Below are positions 1-7,624 of a stretch of 29,007 bases of DNA, piece after piece. The notes below the pieces were generated by a model. That model was not told the DNA's origin and made no database searches. It saw only the letters and a program-made list of their open reading frames with translations. The first letter of the stretch is position 1. Each line of letters starts with the position of its first letter. The position numbers were made by a program, and so were the translations under genes. Source of the DNA: Candidatus Gastranaerophilales bacterium (lineage in GTDB: Bacteria > Cyanobacteriota > Vampirovibrionia > Gastranaerophilales > Gastranaerophilaceae); NCBI GenBank assembly GCA_947632315.1, contig CANROV010000003.1, positions 1 to 29,007 on the forward strand, read 5' to 3'.

Positions 1-746
1 CTTGCAACATCCAATTGGTCATCTTCACAAATAGAATTACCTATTTTACCGCCGTTAGCTTTAACAAATGTATATGCCATACCTCCGCCGATTATCATAT
101 TATCTACTTTATCCAGCAGATTTTCCAAAACACCTATTTTAGATGAAACTTTAGCACCACCCACAACAGCCGTAAATGGTCTTGTAGGATTATCAAGAGC
201 TTCTGATAAACATCTGATTTCTTTTTCCATTAATAACCCTGATACTGCAGGTTTTAAAACTTTTGCTAATTTTGCAGTTGATGTATGGTTTCTGTGAGCA
301 GCACCAAAAGCGTCGTTTACATAAAAATCACCAAGTTTTGCAAGTTTATTTGCAAATGTCATATCATCATCTTTTGCTTCTTCTTCTTTATAGTATCTGA
401 TATTTTCCAGTAATGCTATCTGACCGTCTTTTAAATTTTTCAGCATTTCTTCAGCTCTGTCAACATCCGGTATAAACATTACTTCTTCACCTAATAATTT
501 TGTCATATATTTTGCAACCGGCGCAAGAGTAAATTCAGGATTTTTTTCGCCTTTTGGTCTGCCTAAATGCGCCATTAATATAATTTTTGCTCCTCTTTCT
601 TTTAAGAAATTTATTGTAGGTAAAATTGCCTGTATTCTTGTATCATCAGTTACATTTTTGTTTTCATCAAGAGGAACATTTATATCTACTCTTACAAGAG
701 CTTTTTTGCCCTTTATGTCGCCTAAATCTTTTACGGATTTTTTCAT
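1..746 (-). CDS. pgk: Phosphoglycerate kinase, C-terminus cut by window edge
   Basis: Cytosolic glycolytic enzyme that transfers the acyl phosphate of 1,3-bisphosphoglycerate to ADP. About 248 N-terminal codons are present of a family length near 400; the reading frame is open to base 1, so only the N-terminal (3-phosphoglycerate-binding) domain and the start of the nucleotide domain are seen. Family motifs visible in translation are VRVDINVPLD near the start, LMAHLGRPKGE, a NDAFGAAHRNH stretch and the AVVGGAKVSSKIGVL block leading to IIGGGMAYTF. The ATG at 746 is preceded by a GGAG Shine-Dalgarno about 6 nt away. It is the last gene seen of a dnaN-thrB-pgk run, 11 bp after thrB, so it is probably co-transcribed. 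No internal stop or frameshift seen. Confidence 0.96.
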   Translation of the reverse strand, partial: MKKSVKDLGDIKGKKALVRVDINVPLDENKNVTDDTRIQAILPTINFLKERGAKIILMAHLGRPKGEKNPEFTLAPVAKYMTKLLGEEVMFIPDVDRAEEMLKNLKDGQIALLENIRYYKEEEAKDDDMTFANKLAKLGDFYVNDAFGAAHRNHTSTAKLAKVLKPAVSGLLMEKEIRCLSEALDNPTRPFTAVVGGAKVSSKIGVLENLLDKVDNMIIGGGMAYTFVKANGGKIGNSICEDDQLDVA

Positions 747-757
747 ATCTATCTCCT

Positions 758-1684
758 TTATATAACTAAACTACCTTCGTTTTCAACTGTAAATGTTCTT
801 ATATCACATTTTATATTTATATTTTCAAAAACATCTTTTACTTCATTTTCAACTTTTTCAAAACCGTCATTTTTAGAAATAACCAATATAGTAGGCCCTG
901 CACCTGATATTACACAGCCTAATATATCATCTTTATTTTCCAGTAAATTACATAATTCATTAAAACCTTTTACTAAGTCTTTTCTGTAAGGTTGATGAAG
1001 TTTATCTTTTAAACATTTTTTCATCATTTCGCTATCTTGCCTGTACAATGAATTAATTAACATCGCACATTTTCTGACATTATATGAAGCGTCACTTATA
1101 CTAACAGTTTCAGGCAAAACAGATCTTGCTATTCTGGTATCAAGTTCATAATCAGGTATTAAAACGGTTAATTTCCAATCTTCGGGCCATTCTATTTTTG
1201 AAACCGAAACACTTCCGTCATCTTCCATTGAAGATAAACAAAAACCTCCAAACATAGCAGGAGCAACATTATCAGGATGTCCTTCCACCTCCGAAGCTAT
1301 TGATAATAATACATTATCATCGGCAGGATTTCCAAGAAGCTTGTTTGCCGCAAGCAAACCTCCTACTATAACCGAAGCACTCGAACCTAATCCCCTTGCT
1401 ACGGGAATATTAGTTTTTATTGTTATTTTTATATCACTTACACTTTGACCTACAAAATTATATAATAACTCTATAGCTTTATATACAATATTATCTTCAT
1501 TTTTAGGTATTGATAATATATCAAAAGTTTCACTATCCTCTATAACATTAATTTCAATACCGCTTCCGGGCATAACTGTTTCTTCTACCGTAATTTCATT
1601 ATATATAGGAAGTGCTAATCCTAAACAATCAAAACCGGGACCCAAATTCGCTGTTGTAGCAGGAACTTTTACACTGACTTTCAT
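758..1684 (-). CDS. thrB: Homoserine kinase
   Basis: 308-aa GHMP-family kinase, full length for ThrB, which phosphorylates L-homoserine to O-phosphohomoserine in threonine synthesis. The N-terminal GHMP motif 1 (VPATTANLGPGFDCLG, residues 7-22), the ATP-binding glycine/serine loop PVARGLGSSAS (94-104) and the C-terminal GAGPTILVI motif 3 (about 260-270) are all intact, as is the EVEGHPDN segment that in this family contributes to the active site. The ATG at 1684 follows an AAGGTC-like ribosome site. It lies 10 bp after dnaN and 11 bp before pgk on the same strand, so one transcript is likely, although there is no pathway link among the three. No thrC or hom lies in the window. Other GHMP kinases (mevalonate, galactokinase) are less likely from the motif 1 sequence. 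Confidence 0.94.
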   Translation of the reverse strand: MKVSVKVPATTANLGPGFDCLGLALPIYNEITVEETVMPGSGIEINVIEDSETFDILSIPKNEDNIVYKAIELLYNFVGQSVSDIKITIKTNIPVARGLGSSASVIVGGLLAANKLLGNPADDNVLLSIASEVEGHPDNVAPAMFGGFCLSSMEDDGSVSVSKIEWPEDWKLTVLIPDYELDTRIARSVLPETVSISDASYNVRKCAMLINSLYRQDSEMMKKCLKDKLHQPYRKDLVKGFNELCNLLENKDDILGCVISGAGPTILVISKNDGFEKVENEVKDVFENINIKCDIRTFTVENEGSLVI

Positions 1685-1694
1685 ATCTGACCTT

Positions 1695-2810
1695 TTATTT
1701 TATCTGTATCGGCATTATTAAACAAATATAATTTTCTTCACTTTCAGGTTTAAATACTGTGGCTGATAAACTTCCGTTCAAACCTACTATTACATTTTTT
1801 GCTTCCATAGTTCTTACGGAGTCCAATACATATTTATAATTAAATGCCATAGCTAATTCATCACCCGAATAATTACATTCTATAATATCTTCAGATGTAC
1901 CTGAATTTGGTGTTTCAGCTTTTAATAACAAATTATTATTATTAAAAATAAACTTAACAATGCTGTTTCTATCATTTACCATTGTAGAAACTCTTTCTAA
2001 TGCTGATATTAATTCATCTTTCGGAATTACAGCATTGTTTGCGGCTGTTTTTGGTATTAACTGCTCATATGGAGGATATTCTCCTTCCGTTAATTGCGAA
2101 GTCAATGAAAAACTCATGGTTTTAAACATTATTTTTGACTTATCAACTGTTAATATTACATTTTCTTCCGATATAAAAGAACAAATTCTTAAAAATTCAT
2201 TCAATGTTCGTGAAGGAATTACTATTTTTGCATTTTTAGAATCATTATTTTTTATGGTTTCTATAATTCTTGTTAAACGATTACCGTCAGTTGCAGCCAT
2301 TTCAAGTTTTGTATCTTTTATCAGACAAAAAACACCTGAAATTACATTTCTGTTTTCATAATTTGCAGCAGCATAAACCGTATTCTTTATTGATTTTAAT
2401 AACGGTTCCAATTCTATTTCAATATCAGTTCCGTCGCTAATTTCATCATTTGTTTTCGGAAATTCTTGAGCTGATATACCGATAACTTCAAATTTTGAAT
2501 TACCGCAAACAATACTTACTATATTATTATCTTCGTTTAAAGAAAATTCTACGGGTTTATCAGGCAATTTTGCAGCTATTTCCAAAAGTTTTTTTGCAGG
2601 AAGTGTTATTTTTCCTTCCTTTTTTACAATTGCAGACGCTTTTGCTTTTACCGATATATATAAATCCGTTGCACTTAAATTGAGCATATTATTTTCTGCT
2701 TCAAACAGTATGTTTGAAAGTACAGGCTGTACATTTCCTCTTTGTGCCGTTATTTTTTCTACTATTTTTAATTTATTTAACAAAGAATCTTTATCTATTG
2801 TAAAAAACAT
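1695..2810 (-). CDS. dnaN: DNA polymerase III beta sliding clamp
   Basis: 371-aa processivity clamp, normal length for the family, which forms the ring dimer that tethers DNA polymerase III to DNA and recruits MutS, ligase and Hda-type partners. The start is typical (MFFTIDKDSLLNKLKIVEKI), followed by the QPVLSNILFEAENN and LSATDLYISV strand pattern of domain 1; domain 2 carries ATDGNRLTRI, and the C-terminus ends in CLIMPIQI, the usual hydrophobic-cleft tail (I-M-P-I/M). A GAGGA Shine-Dalgarno sits 6 nt before the ATG at 2810, and a clear promoter lies further upstream. It heads the dnaN-thrB-pgk run. The gene reads away from a very AT-rich gap, as dnaN does in cyanobacteria where that gap contains oriC. 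No dnaA is present in the window. Confidence 0.97.
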   Translation of the reverse strand: MFFTIDKDSLLNKLKIVEKITAQRGNVQPVLSNILFEAENNMLNLSATDLYISVKAKASAIVKKEGKITLPAKKLLEIAAKLPDKPVEFSLNEDNNIVSIVCGNSKFEVIGISAQEFPKTNDEISDGTDIEIELEPLLKSIKNTVYAAANYENRNVISGVFCLIKDTKLEMAATDGNRLTRIIETIKNNDSKNAKIVIPSRTLNEFLRICSFISEENVILTVDKSKIMFKTMSFSLTSQLTEGEYPPYEQLIPKTAANNAVIPKDELISALERVSTMVNDRNSIVKFIFNNNNLLLKAETPNSGTSEDIIECNYSGDELAMAFNYKYVLDSVRTMEAKNVIVGLNGSLSATVFKPESEENYICLIMPIQIK

Positions 2811-2841
2811 AATTTATCCTCAATTAATTTTGCACTTTCTT

Positions 2842-2870
2842 ATTATATACTAAAAAAATAGAATTGATAA
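2842..2870 (-). promoter_or_regulatory. Sigma-70 promoter of dnaN operon
   Basis: On the minus strand a perfect TATAAT (-10, plus-strand 2842-2847) is preceded by TTATCA (-35, 2865-2870, 4 of 6 to consensus) with a 17-bp spacer. The predicted transcript start is near 2835, giving a leader of about 25 nt that contains the GAGGA ribosome site of dnaN. Confidence 0.7.
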
Positions 2871-3094
2871 ACTTAGTTTTTATATTATTTAGTTATTATT
2901 TTATATAAAAAAAATAATAGTAATAATAAGTATTTTATTTCCTGTATAAAAGTGCCTCAAATCCTTATTTTATAATAATTTTAGATTGTCTAAAACTTTT
3001 AACTTAATTTTTTAAAATTGTTTATAATTTGTATAAATATAATTAAAAAATTTTTTTTTCTTCTTTTTATAAAAATTTTAAACAACATTTAAAA

Positions 3095-3116
3095 AAGTTT
3101 TCTACAAGTTTTCTAC
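3095..3116. repeat. Exact 11-bp tandem direct repeat
   Basis: The unit AAGTTTTCTAC occurs twice head to tail with no change (3095-3105 and 3106-3116). The period is one helical turn, so a protein bound to each copy would sit on the same face of DNA. Each unit carries TTTTCTACA, close to a DnaA box. It could also be an operator or a chance duplication in low-complexity DNA. Confidence 0.6.
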
Positions 3117-3150
3117 ATCTTATCTTTTGTTTTATTTGTAAATTTTTGAT

Positions 3151-3175
3151 ACAAAAAAGGCATGCAAACATGCTT
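3151..3175 (-). terminator. Intrinsic terminator of the 99-aa gene
   Basis: Reading the minus strand, GCATG-TTTG-CATGC forms a hairpin (plus-strand 3160-3173) followed directly by CTTTTTTGT. It lies 12 bp beyond the stop of the gene at 3188. Confidence 0.7.
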
Positions 3176-3187
3176 ATTTATTATGTT

Positions 3188-3487
3188 TCATTCATGTTTA
3201 AAATCATTTGATTTTTTGTCATGTAAAAATTTTGCAAGCTTGTACTGTTCAAAACTTAATGAAAAATTATATAGTGCTTTTAATAGAGTTCTGCCTGTTT
3301 CACTCTTTGCTATTATTAATGTTTTCTTTTTGTTGTTTTCAGCATAATAAAGTTCTGTTTTTAATATATTGTCAACTTTCTCTAAAGAAGGATTTTTTAG
3401 TCTTTTTATAATCCATTCGTTTAACAGTTTTACTGAATTTTGTTCTTTGTTTTCCCTTAAGTATTTTGAAAATTCTTTTAATATCAT
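3188..3487 (-). CDS. Hypothetical 99-aa charged protein
   Basis: I do not recognise this protein. It is lysine/glutamate-rich with no signal peptide or membrane segment, and looks all-alpha: helices are likely at residues 1-30, 35-50 and 70-95, with a short hydrophobic strand-like KTLIIAKSE in the middle. It has its own terminator and an ideal -10 box exactly 6 nt upstream of the ATG at 3487, with no Shine-Dalgarno, so the mRNA may be leaderless. It is divergent from the glycosyltransferase at 3547, with 59 bp between the two starts. Base composition matches its neighbours. The dedicated promoter and terminator are the best evidence that it is a real gene. Confidence 0.65.
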   Translation of the reverse strand: MILKEFSKYLRENKEQNSVKLLNEWIIKRLKNPSLEKVDNILKTELYYAENNKKKTLIIAKSETGRTLLKALYNFSLSFEQYKLAKFLHDKKSNDFKHE

Positions 3488-3493
3488 ATTTTT

Positions 3494-3499
3494 ATTATA
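3494..3499 (-). promoter_or_regulatory. -10 box set for a leaderless transcript
   Basis: Minus-strand TATAAT, then AAAAAT, then the ATG at 3487: the six-base discriminator puts the expected transcript start on the A of the start codon. No ribosome site is visible and no good -35 box is seen. Confidence 0.5.
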
Positions 3500-3521
3500 T
3501 AAAAAATTATTCTTTTTAGTC

Positions 3522-3527
3522 TATAAT
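3522..3527 (+). promoter_or_regulatory. -10 box of the GT2 gene
   Basis: A TATAAT lies 19 nt before the ATG at 3547, with a GAGG ribosome site between them (about 3534-3537). The predicted leader is only 12-14 nt. No clear -35 box; it shares the 59-bp divergent gap with the minus-strand 99-aa gene. Confidence 0.5.
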
Positions 3528-3546
3528 TATTCTTGAGGTAAATAAT

Positions 3547-4626
3547 ATGGCTCCAAAAGTATCTGTTATAATTCCTGTTCATAATGTGGAAAAATATATA
3601 AGAAAAACTCTTGACAGCGTTGTTAATCAGACTCTTAAAGATATTGAAATTATTATTGTTGATAATAAATCTTCTGATAATACTTTAAATATCGTTAAAG
3701 AATATGCGCAAAATGATAAAAGATTTACTATTTATAAAAATAGTGAAAATTTAAAACAAGGTATTGCAAGAAATTTCGGCGTTAAAATGGCAAGAGGTGA
3801 GTATATTTTCTTTATCGATGGTGATGATTATATGGAACTTTATGCTCTTGAAAAACTTTATAACAGAATTGTTCAAATGGATTGCGATATCGTTTTATGC
3901 ACCTGGAATCAGTTTGATGATCAAACGGGAAAAATAGACAGAAATCATGTTTATGCTAAATTGAAACAAATTTCCGAAGAATTTGATGAGAAAACATTTA
4001 ATTGGCGTGATATTAAATATTCCGTTTTTTGGCAGACGTCCGTTCCGTGGGATAAAATGTATAAACGTGATTTCTTAATAAATAAAAACGTAAAATTTCC
4101 CGGTGATATTTTCTTTGAAGATAATGTTTTTGTTTATGACGCTTTATTTAAAGCTGAAAAAATGGCTGTTTTAAGAGAAGATTTGATTTATTACAGGTGC
4201 AACAGAAAAAATGCCGTTACTAATTCCAGAAATTATATATTTTTTGATTATTTGAAAATATTTAATTTAATCGGTGATAACCTTAAAAAAATTAATTTGT
4301 TCGATGAAATGAAATACTTTTATTGGGATTATAAAGTTATAACACTTTATTGGTGGTTTATGAAAATTAGATTCCCTTATAAAAGAAAATTCTTTAATAT
4401 GATGAAATATGACTTTAAAAATATTTTGGAAATTAAAGATGAAGATAAAGAATTTGTAAGAAACAGAACTCTGTTTTTAATTGATAGATTTACCAAGCTC
4501 CCGTTTTTTGTTTATTATCCTTTGTTTTTCTTCTTTGATAAAATATTTAGAATTGAAAAAGGTGTAAAAAATTATACTGTTGTCTATTTTTCAACTTTTG
4601 AAAAATGGTATGATTACAAAAAATAA
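3547..4626 (+). CDS. Family 2 glycosyltransferase (GT-A fold)
   Basis: 359-aa inverting glycosyltransferase of the GT2 family, likely adding a sugar from a nucleotide-sugar donor to a cell-surface glycan. The N-terminal GT-A domain is complete: VSVIIPVHNVEKYI (5-18), SVVNQTLKDIEIIIVDNKSSD (24-44, donor-binding Asp39), RNFGVKMARGEYI (75-87) and the DGDD metal-binding DxD motif (91-94). FFEDNVF near residue 190 is where the catalytic-base acidic pair of this family is found. The C-terminal 120 residues are aromatic- and lysine-rich (KIRFPYKRKF, FVYYPLFFFFDKIFRIEKG), which could form an amphipathic membrane contact. A GAGG ribosome site precedes the ATG. It is transcribed alone and ends in a terminator shared with the convergent gene. 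Acceptor and sugar cannot be told from sequence. Confidence 0.9.
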   Translation: MAPKVSVIIPVHNVEKYIRKTLDSVVNQTLKDIEIIIVDNKSSDNTLNIVKEYAQNDKRFTIYKNSENLKQGIARNFGVKMARGEYIFFIDGDDYMELYALEKLYNRIVQMDCDIVLCTWNQFDDQTGKIDRNHVYAKLKQISEEFDEKTFNWRDIKYSVFWQTSVPWDKMYKRDFLINKNVKFPGDIFFEDNVFVYDALFKAEKMAVLREDLIYYRCNRKNAVTNSRNYIFFDYLKIFNLIGDNLKKINLFDEMKYFYWDYKVITLYWWFMKIRFPYKRKFFNMMKYDFKNILEIKDEDKEFVRNRTLFLIDRFTKLPFFVYYPLFFFFDKIFRIEKGVKNYTVVYFSTFEKWYDYKK

Positions 4627-4631
4627 AAAAA

Positions 4632-4654
4632 AGAGAGAGTTTATAACTCTCTCT
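4632..4654. terminator. Bidirectional terminator inside a gene end
   Basis: AGAGAGAGTT-TAT-AACTCTCTCT forms a 10-bp stem. On the minus strand it is followed by a long T run (complement of the A run at 4627-4632); on the plus strand by CTTGTTCTTTTTCTTC. It overlaps the last codons (Glu-Arg-Glu-Leu-stop) of the minus-strand coiled-coil gene, so that protein's tail is shaped by the hairpin. Confidence 0.75.
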
Positions 4655-5951
4655 CTTGTTCTTTTTCTTCTAAATCATCGATTTCATAATTGGTTTCTTC
4701 TTTGTTTGAAGAGGAATTGCCAAAAATTTCCATCGCATTATTTAAATTTTTATCAAATTCATTATTTAATATATCGGAATTTTCATTATCAGTTAACATA
4801 TTAGAATCTGTATTATTTAATTCAGTTTCCGGTGACAAAGTTAAATTTTTTATATTTGATATTTGTCCTTTTATTTCTTCGACAAAACTATTTAACATAT
4901 TACAATTTATTTGTTGTTTGTTTATTTCTAAATTTTTTGCTGCTAATTCTGTCGTTAGTCCTTGTAATTCATTAAAATCATTTACATATTCATTTAATAA
5001 CATTTTTTTCTGATTATATAAATCTGTTATTTTTTCTTGAGCTTCTTTTGCTGTTTTTATATCCGTATCATCAAAAATATTAATTTTATTAAAATTAATA
5101 TTATTAATAATATCAATTTGCTCTTTAATTTGTTCATCAAGTTTTTTCATTGCTTCGCTGTTTTCTTGAATTTCATTTTCTTTTTCAGCTTTTGCTTTTT
5201 CTATTTCTTCACATTCTTTTTGAAGTTGTTCTGTTAATTTTTGTTGTTCATTAAGTTCAGCTTGTTTTTCATCAACTTTTTGCTGTAATACTTCTATTTG
5301 TGATTCATTTGCTGTTTTCTGCGCTAATTGTTGTAAAGTACTCATATTTCCGAATAAATTTGTAACATCACCTGTAAGTTTTTTACCCGGTTGAAAAATT
5401 TCTTTTAAGAAATTTGTAATAGTTTCTGTTATATTCTTTTGAACATTTTCTTTCACTTCGGTCTTGGTTTTTTCACGTTCAATCATATTGTCTACCACAT
5501 TTTTTGTAGCAGTATCTATGATATCTTTCTTGTTTTGAGTCTTATCTTGTTCTCTTTTAATTACATTATTTATTAAATTTTTTGAAATATTTCCAAAAAA
5601 TTCAGATTCAGCTTTTTTATATTCTTCTTCATTATTTTTAATAAGCTGCTCTGTTTCACCTTTTGTTTTTAGACGTGTAATATAATCTTCAACAGCAGCA
5701 TCTACTATTGCGGATTTTAAATTATCTTTTGCTGACTTAGTTTTTTCTGGTTTTTCTTCTGTAGTTTGTTTAGCAGTTTCTTCTTTTACTAATTCATCAT
5801 TTTGTGTAGAATTTGCTTTTAATTTTTCTGCTAAATTTTGTTGATTTTGTTGCGAAATTATTACACCTCTTTGATTTTTCACGGAAACTTGTTGTGAATT
5901 TATCGTATCTCTTTTTCCATAATCGTTGTAATTACTTCTAATGGTTGACAT
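4641..5951 (-). CDS. Hypothetical long coiled-coil protein, 436 aa
   Basis: I do not recognise a family. The protein is Glu/Lys/Gln/Asn-rich, without a signal peptide or membrane segment. Residues about 1-60 are polar and probably disordered. Residues 75-175 hold a near-repeat of about 30 residues (NLINNVIKREQDKTQ... then NVVDNMIEREKTKTE...). Residues 205-285 are a strong heptad coiled coil (QQKVDEKQAELNEQQKLTEQ onward), with a second at about 300-375 and an acidic low-complexity tail. The start is set at the ATG at 5951: an AGGA ribosome site lies 8 nt upstream, inside the codons of an in-frame ATG at 5966 that has no site of its own. The gene is flanked by larE on the same strand (146 bp away) and a convergent glycosyltransferase. 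A scaffold or surface-associated structural role is possible but unproven. Confidence 0.75.
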   Translation of the reverse strand: MSTIRSNYNDYGKRDTINSQQVSVKNQRGVIISQQNQQNLAEKLKANSTQNDELVKEETAKQTTEEKPEKTKSAKDNLKSAIVDAAVEDYITRLKTKGETEQLIKNNEEEYKKAESEFFGNISKNLINNVIKREQDKTQNKKDIIDTATKNVVDNMIEREKTKTEVKENVQKNITETITNFLKEIFQPGKKLTGDVTNLFGNMSTLQQLAQKTANESQIEVLQQKVDEKQAELNEQQKLTEQLQKECEEIEKAKAEKENEIQENSEAMKKLDEQIKEQIDIINNINFNKINIFDDTDIKTAKEAQEKITDLYNQKKMLLNEYVNDFNELQGLTTELAAKNLEINKQQINCNMLNSFVEEIKGQISNIKNLTLSPETELNNTDSNMLTDNENSDILNNEFDKNLNNAMEIFGNSSSNKEETNYEIDDLEEKEQEREL

Positions 5952-6097
5952 TTTTTTAATCCTCATTTCTAATACTTTTTTTGTAATCGGAAATTTGAAA
6001 AAATTCTTTAGAAAAATATCTAAATTGTTACAAAATTGTAATAAAAAGTTTTGAATATAAGGTTAAAAAAGCACTGTTATTAGATTTATTACTAATT

Positions 6098-6880
6098 TTA
6101 TAAATCCATACTTCCGGATCTTAAACCTTCAATATCTAAAGTTATATATTTTATGCCGAGTTTTTTTAATTCTTTGATTATTGTTTCTTTGTTTAGTATA
6201 AATTCATTAAATTTGTTTTTTTCTGTTTCTATTCTCGCTAAGTCATTATAAAGTCTTAATCTTACAGGGAAAAACCCGATGTTTTTTAATATATTTTCAC
6301 CTTTTTTTACTGTTTCTATTTTTTCGGCAGTTAATTTCGTATTATATGGAAAACGTGTTGCCATACACGGCATTGACGGTTGATTGTATGTTTTTAAACC
6401 TATTAATTTTGAGTATGCTCGTATTTCATTTTTAGTTATATTATGTTTTAAAAAAGGGGATAATATATTTAATTCTTTCAGAGCTTTTAATCCCGGACGA
6501 TATACATTAATATCATCTGCATTTGTTCCGTCTAAAATATATTCTATATTTTCATTTTTACAAAAATTTTTTAATACTGAAAAAATTGTTTTTTTACAAT
6601 GATAACACCTGTCTATGGGATTATTGGAAATTATTTCATTTTCAAGTGTATTTATGTTGATTATTTTATGCTTAATATTATATTTTTGACAAAATTCTAT
6701 GCAGTTATTAATTTCTTCTTTGGTTTGAAACTGAGTATTTATAGTAATTGCCGTGATATTAAATTCTTTGCAGATATAAGTTAACAAACATGAATCAACA
6801 CCGCCAGAAAATGCAATACAAATTCCTTTGTTTGACATTAATTTTAAATTATTTATAAGAATTTTAAATTTTTTTTCCAT
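6098..6880 (-). CDS. larE: LarE, ATP-dependent sacrificial sulfur transferase
   Basis: 260 aa, close to the 276 aa of the Lactobacillus plantarum protein. LarE adenylates the carboxylates of pyridinium-3,5-biscarboxylate mononucleotide and converts them to thiocarboxylates for the nickel-pincer nucleotide cofactor. The PP-loop pyrophosphatase motif SGGVDS is at 25-30, the family RCYHCKK at 91-97, DGTNADD at 117-123, RPGLKALKELNILSPF at 128-143 and PSMPCMATRFPY at 168-179. Cys172 in the last block aligns with the cysteine that donates sulfur in sacrificial LarE enzymes. It starts 2 nt after the larC stop (TAA-CC-ATG) with only a weak ribosome site, so translational coupling is likely. It is the last gene of the membrane protein-larB-larC-larE unit. 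No lactate racemase (larA) lies in the window, so the cofactor's user is unknown. Confidence 0.9.
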   Translation of the reverse strand: MEKKFKILINNLKLMSNKGICIAFSGGVDSCLLTYICKEFNITAITINTQFQTKEEINNCIEFCQKYNIKHKIININTLENEIISNNPIDRCYHCKKTIFSVLKNFCKNENIEYILDGTNADDINVYRPGLKALKELNILSPFLKHNITKNEIRAYSKLIGLKTYNQPSMPCMATRFPYNTKLTAEKIETVKKGENILKNIGFFPVRLRLYNDLARIETEKNKFNEFILNKETIIKELKKLGIKYITLDIEGLRSGSMDL

Positions 6881-6882
6881 GG

Positions 6883-7623
6883 TTACTTTATTATGATAGC
6901 TCTTAAAACAGGATTTTTATATTTTCTTTTGCCTGCACCGTTTCCTACTTTTTCAATAATAATTTCATTAGGCAGTTTCTCGCCGGTATATAGTGAAGCT
7001 GTTATTGCTATACCGGTTGGCGTTACCATTTCTCCTTCATTATCGGTTATTCTTATCGGAATTTTATATTCCTGTGCAATAGCACAAACTGCAGGTACGG
7101 GAATATTTAAAATTCCGTGTCTGCACCCTATTGTTCCATGACCTTCTGTTAATGGCGAAAAATATACTTTTTCAGGATTTAAATCGTCAAATAATACGGC
7201 AAAACTTACAATATCTATAATGGAATCTATTGCTCCGACTTCGTGAAAATGTACTTCATTAATAGGTTTTCCGTGAACTTTGGCTTCTGCTTCCGCTACA
7301 ATTTTGAATATCTTTTTAGCTAATGCTTTTGCATTTTCCGTCATATCTGCTTTTTCTATTATTTTATTTACATCATCAAGATTTCTGTGTTCATGATGGT
7401 GATGTGAATGCTCTTGATGCTCATGATTAGGCAATATCACATTAAAATCCGTTGCTTGAATAGAGTTTATACTTACTTTTTTTATTTCATATGTAAATTC
7501 ATTATTTAAATTCATAGAATTTAGTGTTTTATCAAGCTTTTTTACGTCTGCACCAAGGTCGATTAATGAAGCAACCGACATATCACCTGAAATTCCCGAA
7601 TTACATTCAAAATATAATTTCAT
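6883..7623 (-). CDS. larC: LarC N-terminal-type protein (nickel insertase), lacking LarC2
   Basis: 246-aa LarC homologue. LarC inserts Ni into the dithiocarboxylate nucleotide precursor in a CTP-dependent reaction. Seen here: the canonical start MKLYFECNSGISGDM, a His-rich metal-binding stretch HEHQEHSHHHHEHR (about 67-80), the FHEVGAIDSIIDIV motif, and the GNGAGKRKYKNPVLRAI block that in full-length LarC (about 400 aa) ends the first domain. The stop follows that block directly, so the second (CTP-binding, LarC2) domain is absent. The start is the ATG at 7623, with a GGGAG ribosome site inside the end of larB; an in-frame TTG at 7638 is less likely. It is separated from larB by 1 nt and from larE by 2 nt. 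In L. plantarum larC1 and larC2 are separate frames joined by a programmed frameshift; here larE follows at once, leaving no room for larC2. Confidence 0.88.
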   Translation of the reverse strand: MKLYFECNSGISGDMSVASLIDLGADVKKLDKTLNSMNLNNEFTYEIKKVSINSIQATDFNVILPNHEHQEHSHHHHEHRNLDDVNKIIEKADMTENAKALAKKIFKIVAEAEAKVHGKPINEVHFHEVGAIDSIIDIVSFAVLFDDLNPEKVYFSPLTEGHGTIGCRHGILNIPVPAVCAIAQEYKIPIRITDNEGEMVTPTGIAITASLYTGEKLPNEIIIEKVGNGAGKRKYKNPVLRAIIIK

Positions 7624-7624
7624 A

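Larger units (their letters stand above)
2811..3187. other. 377-bp non-coding AT-rich gap, possible replication origin
   Basis: No gene with a ribosome site is visible here. The stretch is almost all A and T (long A/T runs at 2905-2915, 3044-3060 and 3063-3090) and lies directly upstream of dnaN. It contains the dnaN promoter, an exact tandem duplication holding two TTTTCTACA nonamers (one mismatch from the DnaA box TTTTCCACA) at 3098-3106 and 3109-3117, and a TAATAGTAATAATAAG stretch near 2914-2930 that resembles the triplet runs (DnaA-trios) of melting regions. In several cyanobacteria oriC is placed beside dnaN. The number of DnaA-like boxes is low and none is perfect, so the origin call is only a suggestion. 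The far end holds a terminator. Confidence 0.35.

Noticed and set aside
1960..2361. 133-codon open frame on the plus strand
   Set aside because: Lies entirely antisense inside dnaN, has no ribosome site and has shadow-type composition.
6028..6041. Palindrome TTACAAAATTGTAA upstream of the coiled-coil gene
   Set aside because: A/T palindromes of this length are expected often at this composition; not aligned with a clear promoter.
6860..6885. Run of A at the start of larE (ATGGAAAAAAAA) as a slippery site that might extend larC
   Set aside because: Frameshifting there would only enter larE; no LarC2 sequence follows in any frame.
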